This document shows, in pieces, positions 24,129-36,087 of a stretch of 64,000 bases of DNA; positions within the stretch are counted from its first letter, which is position 1, and each line of letters begins with the position of its first letter. The notes below the pieces were generated by a model, which worked only from the letters and a program-made list of their open reading frames with translations, made no database searches and was not told the origin of the DNA. The translations under genes and the position numbers were made by a program. This stretch comes from Cornus controversa (lineage: Eukaryota; Streptophyta; Magnoliopsida; Cornales; Cornaceae): NCBI GenBank assembly GCA_026545225.1, contig CM048849.1:35031836-35095835 (forward strand), written 5' to 3'.

Positions 24129-24579
24129 AAGCTCTTTTCTTTGGTTTAGGAAAATAATGCTCAAGGAATAGAGTCTTGAACTCTTCCCATGGCATCGTCT
24201 CAACATCGTATCGGTTGTTCATCGACTTCCACAGAAGTTCAGCTCCACCCGAAAATAAGTATGTAGCAAGAATTACTTTCATGCGATCATCGGGTGTGGA
24301 CATCATTTTCAAGTATTTTTCCACTTGCTCTAACCAATTGTCCACTATCAATGGATCCGAACTCCCCTCAAAGCTTAGAGGCGTCAACTTCTTAAATCGA
24401 GTGATGAATTTGAACCTCCTTTCAATCTCATTTTCTTTCGATTGCATTACCAAATGTTGTACTTCCTTAGCGGCTATTCTCACGAAATCTCAAAGAGTCG
24501 TGGTCATGTTATTAATCAAACAATCTCCCTCAGGTACCTTATCCCCAACTGCTCTTCCTTGACGTCTAGGCAAAATATC
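24129..24579 (-). pseudogene. Element B gag, N-terminal half
   Basis: The minus-strand frame begins near 24579 with LPRRQGRAVGDK, where the expected ATG start has become TTG. A TGA stop interrupts it, and from 24483 it reads through RIAAKEVQHLVM, LTPLSFEGSSDPLIVDNWLE and GGAELLWKSMNNRYD to EHYFPKPKK. The right end of element A cuts it at 24129. Its continuation is at 11929 and leftward. Confidence 0.85.
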
Positions 24580-24961
24580 TCTGTTTGTTCAAGATATAGG
24601 TCAACACAACAAGTCATCACATGCTGTGTATTTAACATGATCAACGATTACTCAACATAACAACATGTTATCATTTTGCACGTAACACATAGATATATTT
24701 TTCATCACACACTCAATCACATTAACATGTTCTCAAAGCAACACATAACATATAATACATGTTATCACATAACACTTAGCATATTATCATGGAAGTACAT
24801 TTCACATGCACATAAGTTCTCATATCAACTATGTCATGTCTATACATGTTTCTAGGTTATCAAACTCAAGGTTCTAACCTATTATGAAACTACACGTGAT
24901 ACAACTGTTACCCGTCATACTATGCATTCGACCTAGGTAAGCTCTAATAACAAGCTATGTT
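24580..24961 (-). other. Element B untranslated leader
   Basis: This stretch lies between the primer binding site and gag. It is AT-rich with many CATGTTATCAC-like short words and has no coding signal. It corresponds to the leader between PBS and gag in the minus-strand element. Confidence 0.5.
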
Positions 24962-24973
24962 TTGATACCAAGT
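24962..24973 (-). other. Element B primer binding site
   Basis: On the minus strand TTGGTATCAAAAC follows the LTR end by 2-3 nt. It matches the initiator tRNA-Met primer site TGGTATCAGAGC with two changes. It lies immediately left of the right LTR (24974), as expected for a minus-strand element. Confidence 0.7.
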
Positions 24974-27545
24974 TGTCACGCTCCAAAATTCGGACCGCTG
25001 GAACTCCCCCAGTCTATTACCCGAACTCCAAGTAGTGAGGTTTCATGATCACCCGATCGTCACCCCATGACTTGAGTAACCATGACAAGTTACCATCATG
25101 TACCATCTGATATCATCACCAATACCAAGTTGTCGCACCCCGAGTATTGGGTTATGACTCATCGTGGAAGCCTTTATATTCACCAATACACCTCCCCCTC
25201 ACCAGATACCACATAATGAACAACACTCAAGGTTGTGATCTCAAAATCAGCAGACGCATTCATAACACCATTAACATCATACTTGCAAGCATACATAACC
25301 AATTCAAGTACACTATAGACATCACTTAATGAAAACATGTATACCCAAGTCCATTCACAACTCTCAGTCTTTGCAACTCTTCGCACAATCGAACCCATCA
25401 TTTCGCACAATTGAAGTGCTGGTTTCGCACAATCGAAATGAAGGTTTCGCATAATCGAAAATCTTGTATAATCGAAGTAGTATCAAAGTTCTATCAAAGG
25501 TTTTCAACATTCAAGATCTCACGCCTGTAATTTTTTACACAATTGAAACTGAGATTTCACACAATCAAAAATTTTGATCATCCAAAACAGGGGTTTTGCA
25601 CAATCAAAATCTCCTCCGACAGTAAATGCTGCTATATCACACTTTAGTCATTTTTGGTCCAATGTCCCTCATTAACATATTTGTGTATCATATTTCACAT
25701 ACACATCAAAACAACTATTCTCACAAGTTTATGCATGTGAAAATAAACATAAATGAGTGAATTATCATTTAAACATCTAGTATTCTACCATGCTCATAAT
25801 ATATATAATCATAAGTTATAAACAACACATGCTTAAAAATTGCATTTAAATGTATCCAACCATAAAGCATAAACAACATATGTTCTCGACACATAAATGG
25901 TCTTTGCATGTTTTTTACATGCATATAGTCCAAACTCCGGACATACATTCAAATAAAATAAATAAGTCTTTAAATGAAACCAAAATGTGCTCCATGCCAA
26001 CTCTTCCGTTAGAGAGACTTCACCACTTTTTTTTCATTTCTTGAAAAGAGTTAATCATCATGGGATGAATAACCACACGCTCAGTAGGAATGTCTAAAAC
26101 ACAATTCTGCAAGTTATGTGAATACCACATAAACATACAATTGCATTTAATCATGTTAAGCAATATTCACGTATCACAACCATATCACAAGCAATGTGTA
26201 AATGAAACATGAGATGTACAACTCCCTCGTCCTCTCCACACATCCATTAGTTTCCAATTTCCCTTGAACAAACCAATGCCACCTATCCAAGGCTGTTATA
26301 TCATTCCACCTCATGGAAGGACTCCATTTTGGAGAGTATTCTATTCCATTCTAGCTAGGGCTCCTTTATTGGTCCACCCCGCGAGGGTTCTATGTACCGG
26401 ATTACCTCACCAATCGTCAAGAGGACATTCGCACCCAATTGAGCTCACCACCCTCACCATGCCAATGAAGATGCATCCCACATGTTCAATCCAATGTACA
26501 TTCACAATTTAAAAACCAATGAGACATTTAACAATCACACTTGTATAAATTCTCATTTAACCATCACATGCATTCATATTGAACATGCTTTACATTTTCC
26601 ACATTGCATTCAATTTCATATCTTCCACATTTCATATAATCCATATATTGACAATTAAATCATGCTTCTCACTTAAACAAGCTTTCAAGGCAATTTATCA
26701 AACACATAAGTGTCACATTCTCAATATACATGAAATCATATAATTACTCCACAATTCAATCTCAACATGCTTATAAAATCACCCAAAGTAATTATAAGCA
26801 TATACTAGCATCATTAGGTATAGAGAATTCATTAATTGGCATAATTTAGCATGCTTTAATAATGAAAAACATATAATTATCCCATATAACCAATTGATTG
26901 ACAACCAATATACTCACAAAAATGCCGGATTCTATGGGTTAGGCATTCCTACCTCAATTTGAAAGAGCTTCCAAATGATTTCCCTAATTCTCACTGAAAA
27001 ATCAACCTTCTCTAAAATTGATTCAATGCGTAACCATTTCTCTCTTGTTTGGCGTCTTCAAATTCTCACCCCAATACATTTCAATTCAATAGAGAAGTGA
27101 AGAAGAAGATGTAGAGATATATATGTTGTATCTATATTGCTCTCACGGCTGAAGAGAATGAGAAATGAGGGATGCGTCATTCTCTTGCTATTTATAGAAT
27201 TTAACCTCCACTTATTTACAATAATGCGATTACCTTTTCACTAAACTTTACTGGGCTCCATTTTCAATTTTCGTAACTCCAATTGACACGAAATTGATTC
27301 CGTAGTGTGTGAAATATTTTATGTAAGTTACACTTCAAATTTGGAATCATTAAGACACTTTTGGATTTTCTGGGCCCGCGCTGGGGTCAACTGGACCCGA
27401 AAAAGTAAACTTTTGTCAAACGCTCTGAAAACTTCCCCAAAACATATATTTTACATTTAAAACACATATATAATCATTTAAAGCCTTAATATGATAATAA
27501 ATAAAAATAAAAGAAAATCGACCAAAAATAGTCACGGTTCTTATA
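24974..27545 (-). repeat. Element B 5' LTR
   Basis: On + it starts TGTCACGCTCC and ends GGTTCTTATA (the expected terminal CA is TA). A minus-strand TATA box (TATTTATA on +) is at 27189-27196. The palindrome tract, with clear TTTCGCACAATCGAAA-type words, is at 25380-25620. An embedded LTR end (TGTCGCACCCC at 25131) with a PBS-like TTGGTAT beside it lies 157 bp inside the true terminus. Confidence 0.88.
25380..25620. repeat. CGCACAATCGAAA palindrome tract in element B 5' LTR
   Basis: Words such as TTCGCACAATCGAACCC, TTTCGCACAATTGAAG, TTTCGCACAATCGAAATG and TTTCGCATAATCGAAA recur at 20-30-bp intervals, then become degenerate. The position in the LTR matches 5755-5970 in the 3' LTR. Confidence 0.7.
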
Positions 27546-27922
27546 ATAAATTTACATTTCATGCAAATTGTCATTGTCACAGTAAACATGGAAGAAATAA
27601 ATTAACTAAAAATAATTAATCATTAACCATAACATCATCACAAAATTAATAAAAAAATCCTAATTCTAATAATCAACTATGTTTATCTAAAAAAACAAAG
27701 AAAAATTAGCTCTCAATTCATAGTGCATTATCTAATCAAGAAAAATCATCATCCTTCGTGACAATATCATTATTAGAACTGTCATTTGTTGACTCTAAGG
27801 AATAATCTTCCCTTCCAATCTTGTGCTTCTAATGTGCTAAATTTGTCCATCATTCTTGGAATAAAATTGAGGTTTTCTACCTGTATAAAAAAAATTAACA
27901 TATAACTTAATACCTTATACCC
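27546..27922. other. AT-rich DNA between two insertions
   Basis: This is the DNA into which element B inserted, as far as the next solo LTR. It is AT-rich with no clear gene. A short minus-strand open stretch near 27780-27885 is bounded by a possible splice acceptor but does not resemble a protein I know. Confidence 0.4.
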
Positions 27923-28179
27923 TATCACGCCCTGTAATCCGAGTCGTCGGAATTTCCATTTTCGTGCCCGAATTCTGAGTATGAACCCATCTGTTATCCC
28001 AACGAATAATACACAAATCTCATAACTGTGGAAGCTTCATCATAAACATATACTTAAACATGCATAATTTATAGTCAACACAACCCATTGGGCCCCACAC
28101 TTGGTCACACATGCATTTGAATCATTTCTTCAAGCATATTACACTTGAACTCTAGGATTAGTCGTAACATAGGTTGTGA

Positions 28180-28350
28180 TTGATCGTAGAGTTGCGATCC
28201 ATTGAAGATGTATCACAACATGCATCGGAGCTCTCAAGTTTGGAACTCAATTTTTCTCCCCAATTTACGACCCATCATAAAGGGGTTTACGATCCATTGT
28301 AGAACTACAATCTATCGTAAGGTAGTTTACGATTGATCGTAGGTCCTTGA
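28180..28350. repeat. TTACGATYSATCGTAA palindrome tract
   Basis: Words such as TGATCGTAG, TTTACGATCCATTGTAG, CTATCGTAAGG and TTTACGATTGATCGTAGG recur. The ideal word TTACGATTGATCGTAA is a near-perfect palindrome. The tract lies about 260-430 bp from the LTR 3' terminus, a position comparable with the differently worded tracts of the other LTRs. Confidence 0.65.
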
Positions 28351-29846
28351 CAACAATCTCTGCAAAATTCTTCAATGTTCATACTTAACATATAATCACA
28401 CTATATAACTTTACATACATCCAATTTAAGCCACAATATGAATAAACAATGAGGTAGTCATAAATTCATCATATGAAAGGAAACAAGTCCAAAATTTATA
28501 CATTGATCCCAAGTCTAATCTCAATTGTTTCAGGTGTCAAACATGGCTCATACACATGCTATCCAAATGCTAGTTTAACCATCCATAATTACAACATTTT
28601 CAAAAGTGTCAACATGACACATATAAGCATGGATAAATATACAAAATCCAAAATAACTCCAGAACTCCAATCGAGCAACTCTAGGCCTCATCCTTTGTCG
28701 GCGCTTTATTTGTAAAATATTTGGGAAAGAAGGGTGAGCGATAAACATGCTCAGTAGAAATGTTCTAACCCACCTAAGCATCGACCCGACACCAACCTAC
28801 ATGATATACAACATGACATTCCTATAGTTACATGACATATCCAATGCCCACATCCATTATTTCCAATTAATACATGCATATAACAATTCATCATGCTTAT
28901 TTAGTGAAAAACATATAAGCACTCACACATTTATAACTGTTGGTGAAACTCCGAAAACACACATGATTGGCCACACTAAGTGTCATATGATATTGGTCAA
29001 ACTTCGATAACCCAAGTATAATTGGCGAACTCCAATTGTCATACAAGTATGTGGACAACTCTGATTTTTAGGAATTAGCCTAGGTATGATTGGGCAACTG
29101 CGAACGTCATACCAGTGTGGATAGTTTTTCACCTTCGTGACATGGTTGGACAACTCTAAATGCTATGCACAATCCCGAATAACTCCAATCCATCAAGAAT
29201 TTTAGGAATTCTACAAATGTGTATTAAATTAAATAACTTCACAACTAACATAGTTATCATGCATTCATCACATTATAAACCATATCACACCACCATGCTA
29301 ACGCATGCTCAACATACACATTACAATGCATGTAATTCCTTACATAAAGCATCAATATAAATATTTTTACGAAATTTCTTCCTTTGGTGGATTTTCTCAA
29401 ACACTTAGCATTCAAAATGCAAACATGTTATCTCATGGCTCAAAAACAACATTAATGAACCTGATGCTTCTCCAAATCAACACATAAACACAATTTCATC
29501 ATATAACACATATGAGAACTAATCTTAACATGTTTAAATAAGAAGAAAATCTAGTAAATTAATATACTCAATCTTCTTACACCGCTCTAGCATGTTAAAC
29601 CACCAAAATCACTTCCAAATCATATAGAATCAATGAAAGGAAGGAGAAGACATCCCTACCTCAAGTTTTCAAGCTTTCCTAGAAAAATCATAGAAATTCC
29701 AAGCTTCTAAACTTCACCAAATCAGACTTTGTTTGGATCAAAATGTAGCCCTTGCCGCGTAGAACAAGTTGTCCTTCACCACATTCCAAATCCAAGCTTA
29801 AGGGCTTCAAAACCAAGAGGAAATGAAACGAGATAAAGAGGGAGAG

Positions 29847-30250
29847 AAGTAGCTGGCTGTAGAGGGGTTTTCTAGATAAGAAAATATCTTATTCCCAGAT
29901 ATTTATAGTTCCCATGCCATGAAATGAACAAAATGTCCTTACACCACTTAATGTATCTTCTCGACCTTCGTTTTTTATTCTGAAAGCAGCTACGGCCTTA
30001 AAATCAATTTCATTCTTCTTCTAACATTCTAATTAGTCTAAAACCAAAAAGTAGCTGGCTGTAGAGGGGTTTTCTAGATAAGAAAATATCTTATTCCCAG
30101 ATATTTATAGTCCCCATGCCATGAAATGAATAAAATGTCCTTACACCACTTAATGTATCTTCTCGACCTTCGTTTTTTATTCTGAAAGCAGCTACGGCCT
30201 TAAAATCAATTTCATTCTTCTCTAACATTCTAATTAGTCTAAAACAAAAA
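29847..30250. repeat. Tandem duplication containing the LTR TATA box
   Basis: Copy 1 is 29847-30048 and copy 2 is 30049-30250, each starting AAGTAGCTGGCTGTAGAGG. They are nearly identical, so the duplication is recent. Each contains GATATTTATAG, a minus-strand TATA-like box. Confidence 0.85.
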
Positions 30251-30493
30251 ATAAATATTTTCAAAAAAAATATCCAATTTTTCGGACCCACCTGACCCGT
30301 GTCCCGAGTCCCACTGACTAGAAAATCTCAAAATGAGCCAATTGACTCAAAAGTTTTCCCAGACCTCAAAACAAGTCTCTAAACATGAATTTCATATATA
30401 TAATATATGTACCATCATTTATATTCAATTTAAGGCGATAAATGACAAATAAAAAGAAAATCGATCAAAATTGGATCCAGTCTCTACATACCC

Positions 30494-30935
30494 TCTTTCA
30501 CTTCTCTTTTATTTTGTACGAGGTAGATTACATTTTCACTTCTCCTTTTTTTCAAATAACTCACATATTGGCTTTTTAATTGTTCCATATGGTCCCAAAA
30601 TGGATCTCTCTTTTTACTCATATTTTCTTAGCAGCCTGTATATGGTAAATATATACGTATAATATATCAAAATCAATTTCAATTTAAATTAGATCCATGC
30701 ACATGCTTATAGACTAAAAGTCTTGCTCGCTCATTTTATCTTTCAAATACTAGCGGTTAGGGAAAATATGAGTCATCCAATCCAACTCAATCCAATCTTT
30801 AATAAGTAAAATGTATCTATAAAAATCTACTCACTAAAAGATTTACAAAAATCTCGTGATTGAAAGATTTATAAACTTTCAAAAAATTAATTAAAAGATC
30901 TACTAAAATCTACCTTCCAAATAACACATGACCAC

Positions 30936-30980
<45 letters not shown>

Positions 30981-31494
30981 CTAAAGAGTTAGGTCATGAA
31001 TTTATTAAAATCGCGAATTTGATTTACTCTATTATGCAAAGACGGTAGTTTAAGCTTTTAGAATATGCATTTGAGCAAAATATCGATTTACAATTGCAAA
31101 GGGAAATAAAGAGGTTGAAATATAAGGTAACGTAAAGAAAGAATTAAACAGTCATCACCAATACATTTGACGAATTAAAAAGTTTTATAGGCTTACAGGA
31201 TCAAATAAATGTATAGATTGAACAACAAATGAGAATACTTACATAGGTATGTTCCTACATGTACATGTTGTGATGGTTTATTATTTTATTAAAGCAATCT
31301 CGTTTATTTCAAAAAGCCAATATAATCATGATTAATCATTCTACAAAATGTTGATCCATATAATTAAAATTTATAACTGATACTATATATTAAGGTCAAT
31401 AATGTAGTCATTCCAAGGCAGAGGTCCTAAAACAAAACAGAGGCACCAATCTAGTCAACAGAAAACAAAAAAATGTTGTGAGAAAAAAAGTTAG

Positions 31495-31532
<38 letters not shown>

Positions 31533-31971
31533 TTTGTTATTTTACTCATTTAGTAGCTTTGTCGAATGCAGTCAATGCATTGCTCCAGAGAATCATCGTC
31601 CCTATTATGAGATTCTGAATTGTGAATAAATTAAGACCAAGCTAGCCAAAGGACAACAAAGATGAAAAACCCAATACTCAAACAAGGTGAAAATCTATTG
31701 TGAGGTTATTAAAAGTATGGGTTAAGTGTAAAACAACACTCTTATAGTATAGATATTTTGTGTATTCGATCCCTTTTATTTCAAAAACACTCTTAAACTA
31801 TTAACTCTCTTCGAATAAGTCTTATTTGTCAATCTCTCGTTAACGAAGATATAAAATTACTTAAATATTCTTACAATGTATTTATTTAAAAAAAAAACTC
31901 TGACAAAAACGTTTTGAGTGAAATGACCAAAAAGAACAAGACTTATACGGCATGTAATTAATTTTTTCATG

Positions 31972-32004
<33 letters not shown>

Positions 32005-32145
32005 TTTTAAATGGGCCGAAGTGAAGTTGGGCTAGACCCATGATCCGATCCATTTTACTGTTAAACTTCTTTTCCGGGTCTTAAAAAGTAATCATTTTTT
32101 TATATTTTTGTACAAGAGACTCTCTCTCCTGTCTCTATATCTCTG
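30494..32145. promoter_or_regulatory. Upstream region of the PHO1 gene
   Basis: No gene is seen. It holds (AT)n tracts at 30940-30979 and 31499-31530 and a (GA)n tract at 31979-32005. Two W-box cores on the minus strand (AGTCAA at 31453-31458 and 31570-31575) match the site bound by WRKY factors, which repress PHO1 in Arabidopsis. GAATATGC at 31061-31068 fits the PHR1 site consensus GNATATNC. These short motifs also occur by chance, so regulation is only suggested. Confidence 0.4.
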
Positions 32146-32153
32146 TATATAAA
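32146..32153 (+). promoter_or_regulatory. PHO1: PHO1 TATA box
   Basis: TATATAAA lies 73 bp before the PHO1 ATG and is followed by a CT-rich stretch (CTCTTCTTCTTCTGCTTCC) typical of plant 5' untranslated regions. Confidence 0.65.
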
Positions 32154-32225
32154 CCTCTGTCATCAACCCAATACCTCTGAACTCTTCTTCTTCTGCTTCC
32201 TCAGCTGCCTCGTCCTTCCAAAGCA

Positions 32226-33337
32226 ATGGTGAAGTTCTCAAAAGAGCTCGAAGCCCAACTCATCCCAGAATGGAAGGACGCTTTTGTTAATTACTGGCAG
32301 CTGAAAAAGCATGTCAAGAAGATTAAGCTCTCAAGAAGAGCAGAACAAAAAAATCAAACCAACCCTGATTTTGGGATTTCTGTTTTCGATCCCATTCGAT
32401 TCGTTGTGAAGAAAATCTCTCACAAGCTTTGTAATGCCGGAGAAAAACCTGAGATTATTCAGGTACTACATGCTTATATATAATAATTTAGTATCTAAGG
32501 AATGTAAAAATTAATATGCTTATATATATATGACTTCAGGGAATGATATTATCAAATATTTTTGTTGGGTTTTGACTATATTTTCCGGCTAGGTGTGTCA
32601 GTTTTCCGGCGATTTTGTAAGGATATAAAAAGCTATGGAACTGGGTATGGGTCTTTTGTCAAAATGGAAACGGAAGTTACTTTTATTATTTATCGTGAAT
32701 GAGAGAATTATTAGTATTTAAGGGAAGGGACCACAAATATATTTTTTTTTTTCGCAAAAATCGAAAGACCATTGTTTAATTGGGTGATTTATTCCAGTTT
32801 CTTTTGTCTTATATTGTTAGAAAAAGTTTAAAAGTGACGTTGTTTTCTGGCAAAAGTTTAAAAAATCCAGTACTTTTATCATTCTTGTGTGTTTTGAAAA
32901 TCTCATTCTGTTTCATTTAATGTTGTTCTTTTCCGGGTTGTTACTTGTTTTCTCTTTTTGTTTTTGCTTGTTTTTATTTTATACTCTTTACTTTAATTAT
33001 TGAAAAAAAAAAATCAAGTTTTTTTTTTGTTTTTATTTTATACACTAAAAATAATGGAATTTGGATTCTCACCCATGTTTGTGTTACCAACTTTAAGGTT
33101 GTTCGCCGGAAATGCCTAAATGTGATCGGATTCCAGCGAGGTTCTATGCTAGCTTTTGTTATTAATCAAGTAAATGTCATTGTTTTTCATTTTTAACTAG
33201 AAAACAATATTGTAACGGTTTTAGATATCTTACATCACGCAACAATCGTGAGTTTTAGAAAGAAAAACAACAACCCAATAAAAGAAATCAGGAAAAGGAA
33301 AACACTATATATACAATTTTTTAATCTACACGTAATA

Positions 33338-33371
<34 letters not shown>

Positions 33372-35077
33372 CCCAAAAAAAATGATTGATATTTATGTGT
33401 TTTTCATTGCAGATGAAGAGTAAAATCACACAAAAAGAAGAGGATGATGATGATGATGAAGAAGAAGAAGAAGAAGAGGAAGTGAATGAAACTGAGATTG
33501 TTGAATTATGTTCTGCAGAGGATGAGGTAACAAAAGCGCGCGCGCGCACACACACACAATATATATATATATATATATATATATTTCTTGTATATTAAGT
33601 TGAAATTTCTTTTTGTGCATGTTTAGGTTAAAATGTTCTTTGAGAGATTAGATGAGGAGCTGAATAAAGTGAACCAGTTTTACAAGACGAAAGAGAGAGA
33701 GTTTCTTGAAAGAGGAGAGATTTTGAATAAGCAGCTACAGATTTTGCTGGACCTCAAGCAAGTTCTTAGCCAACAGCGCCCCAAAAGTCTCATGTCCAAG
33801 TCCGGAGCCGGAATTCTTCCGGTGTCTTTCTCGTCATCTGCCGGTAAGATGCTTAGTCCAAGCAAAAAAATAAAATAAGTTTTGATTCATGGGTTGAGGA
33901 TTCATAAAGATTAACTGCATGTGATATGGCTAATTTTTATGGAACAAACAATTCCAACCTTTTTTTTTTTAAGAGGATGATGGTGGTGTCTCGGTTCTTT
34001 TATATCACTTCATACTTCACCGCTAAACACATAAAATTTCACGTTTCATATGCACCGGATGATGGTGGTGTCATCTTATAGCACTTCATAATTCACCGAG
34101 GGACACAAAATCTCACATTTCACCTGCACTTGGTGATGGTGGTATTGGTTTTTTTATCATAATTCATCACCACACATATAAAATTACACATGCATCGGGT
34201 GATGGTGGTGCCAATTTTCTTAAAACACTTCATAATCCAGTGATCCAGTACCGCTGGACACATAAAATTCCACGTCACACTTTGACCGGGCAATTATGGA
34301 AAAAAATTCCATCAATATGAGATATATCGATCATATTGTTTATATCTAACATTTAATTGGAGCACATGGGACACAAGTTATGGATTAGTGCTTGAGTAAA
34401 GACAATATGATACAGTACTTAAATCCCAATCCTCACTTTATGAGATGTAGATTGTAGTCCTTTTCCAGGTGAATCACTCAAAGTGCGTTTTAATTGGATC
34501 CACTGTATATACAATATATCACTCAATAGTCTTTGCCATAGTTAGTAGTTGAATTTTGAAAAGCTTTTACTCTACACAAGATCATATATATATATATATA
34601 TATATGGACATATATATCAATTTTCCAATGTTGATTTATGTTTTAATGTATGTGTTAGTGCGTTATCAAATAGACTTGGTGGGTTGTCAATTATATCTAA
34701 GCATGTGAGAGTGGTCCAGTATGCCAAGTGTTTAGCTAAAAAAGGATGTAACAATATATATTGTGTGATGGTCCATGAAACCATAATTTCAGAAAGCTAG
34801 ACTATGCTTCCAATTTCGAATTTTGAAAACTAAATTGAGAAAATTATCAATTTTGTATTATTACCTGTTTAAGGTTATTATTGTAACTTGTAATTATGAA
34901 CCCTTTTTCTTTAGATTAATTTGTCAAAAAGAGCTTGTTTGTTTTAGAACTTCATGTAGTGGTTCCGGATGTAACAAGCAAAGTACTTTTAATAAATTAA
35001 TATTCTACTCGATTAGTTTTACTTCCACTTGTAAACTTGATTCCAAAATTATCAAATTTTAGTTTCAGCCAAAGTTC

Positions 35078-35134
<57 letters not shown>

Positions 35135-36022
35135 TATTAGCAGAAATATTAAAAATTTATTTCTCAAAAACATGGATTTAGTGCTTCTGGTTTTTTTTTT
35201 TTTTTTTTTTTGAAAGGTAAAATTCAATTGTTACTCTTGCTATCTCTTTACCTTATTTTAATCAATTTTCATGAAATTCGGCTCATTTTTTCATTCCAAT
35301 TGAGAGGAGTATATATATATATATGACAATTAATGGATTTCTTTTTTAAATAAATTGTCTTTGCGTGTTATTCCATTATATACAACTAAATCTCTATATC
35401 TTTTTTCCCCGAATTTGAAATAAACGCACACACCACAACAATATTGCCCCAAATGGGTATCAAATGCTCAACCTCTTCTTTGAAGAAGAGAGATCATACT
35501 GTCTGAACTAGTATATATATACATATATAGTTACATATACATATGTATATGAACCTCATGCATGTCTAATAAATTTTACATGCAGAAAGCCAAGCGGAAT
35601 ACACTGAAAGCCCTAGAGAAACCTCAAAGACCGACGATGTAATAGCGGCGCTGGAAAAGAATGGTGTACATTTTATCAGCTCTGCAACAAGATTGAAGAC
35701 AAAGGAGGGGAAGCCAAAGACTGCCATGAGGATTGACATTCCAGTTACAACACCATCTCGGACCGTGTCGGCCGTTGCATCCATCCTTTGGGAAGATATA
35801 GTAAAAAACCCTAAGAAGGAAGGCCCAGGAGACTTCATCAATAGAAAGAAGATTCAGTGTGCTGAGAAGATGATCAGAGGTGCTTTTGTAGAGCTCTACA
35901 GAGGCCTTGGTCTACTCAAAACATACAGGTTTTTTTATTATTGTTATTATTCTTGTTATGTCCCTTTTTCCTCTTTTTTAACAATATAATTAGCAGATAA
36001 AAATGTAAAATCCCACAAGAAA

Positions 36023-36087
<65 letters not shown>

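Larger units (their letters stand above)
5351..27545 (-). mobile_element. Element B: Ty3/gypsy chromovirus-type retrotransposon, nested and degenerate
   Basis: The LTRs are at 5351-7933 (3' LTR) and 24974-27545 (5' LTR), with a perfect 5-bp target duplication ATAAA at 5346-5350 and 27546-27550. In minus-strand order it has a primer binding site beside the right LTR, gag, a zinc knuckle, protease, reverse transcriptase, RNase H, integrase and a chromodomain-like tail. This is the order of plant chromoviruses; the gag start and the tail resemble the Tekay/Del group. gag is interrupted by element A (11930-24128). Stops and frameshifts break the polyprotein many times and several catalytic residues are lost, so B cannot move by itself. 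Confidence 0.9.
27923..30488 (-). mobile_element. Solo LTR of a Ty3/gypsy-type element
   Basis: On + it begins TATCACGCCC (the expected TG is TA) and ends GGATCCAGTCTCTACA. It is flanked by the perfect 5-bp repeat TACCC (27918-27922 and 30489-30493). On the minus strand the start TGTAGAGACTGGATCC parallels TGTAGAGACCGTACC of the 58259-61206 LTR, so they belong to one wider family. No coding domains lie inside. It contains a palindrome tract at 28180-28350 and a 202-bp tandem duplication at 29847-30250. Confidence 0.85.

Noticed and set aside
5351..27545. Endogenous pararetrovirus or env-bearing retrovirus
   Set aside because: Domain order with integrase and chromodomain after RNase H, LTRs, target duplications and no env-like frame fit plain Ty3/gypsy chromoviruses.
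27720..27900. Minus-strand exon-like stretch near a possible splice acceptor
   Set aside because: It is short, has stops soon after, and matches no protein I recognise.
33235..33620. Minus-strand frames with poly-Ser over PHO1 exon 2
   Set aside because: They are the reverse complement of the GAT/GAA repeat of the real exon and of the neighbouring AT repeats.
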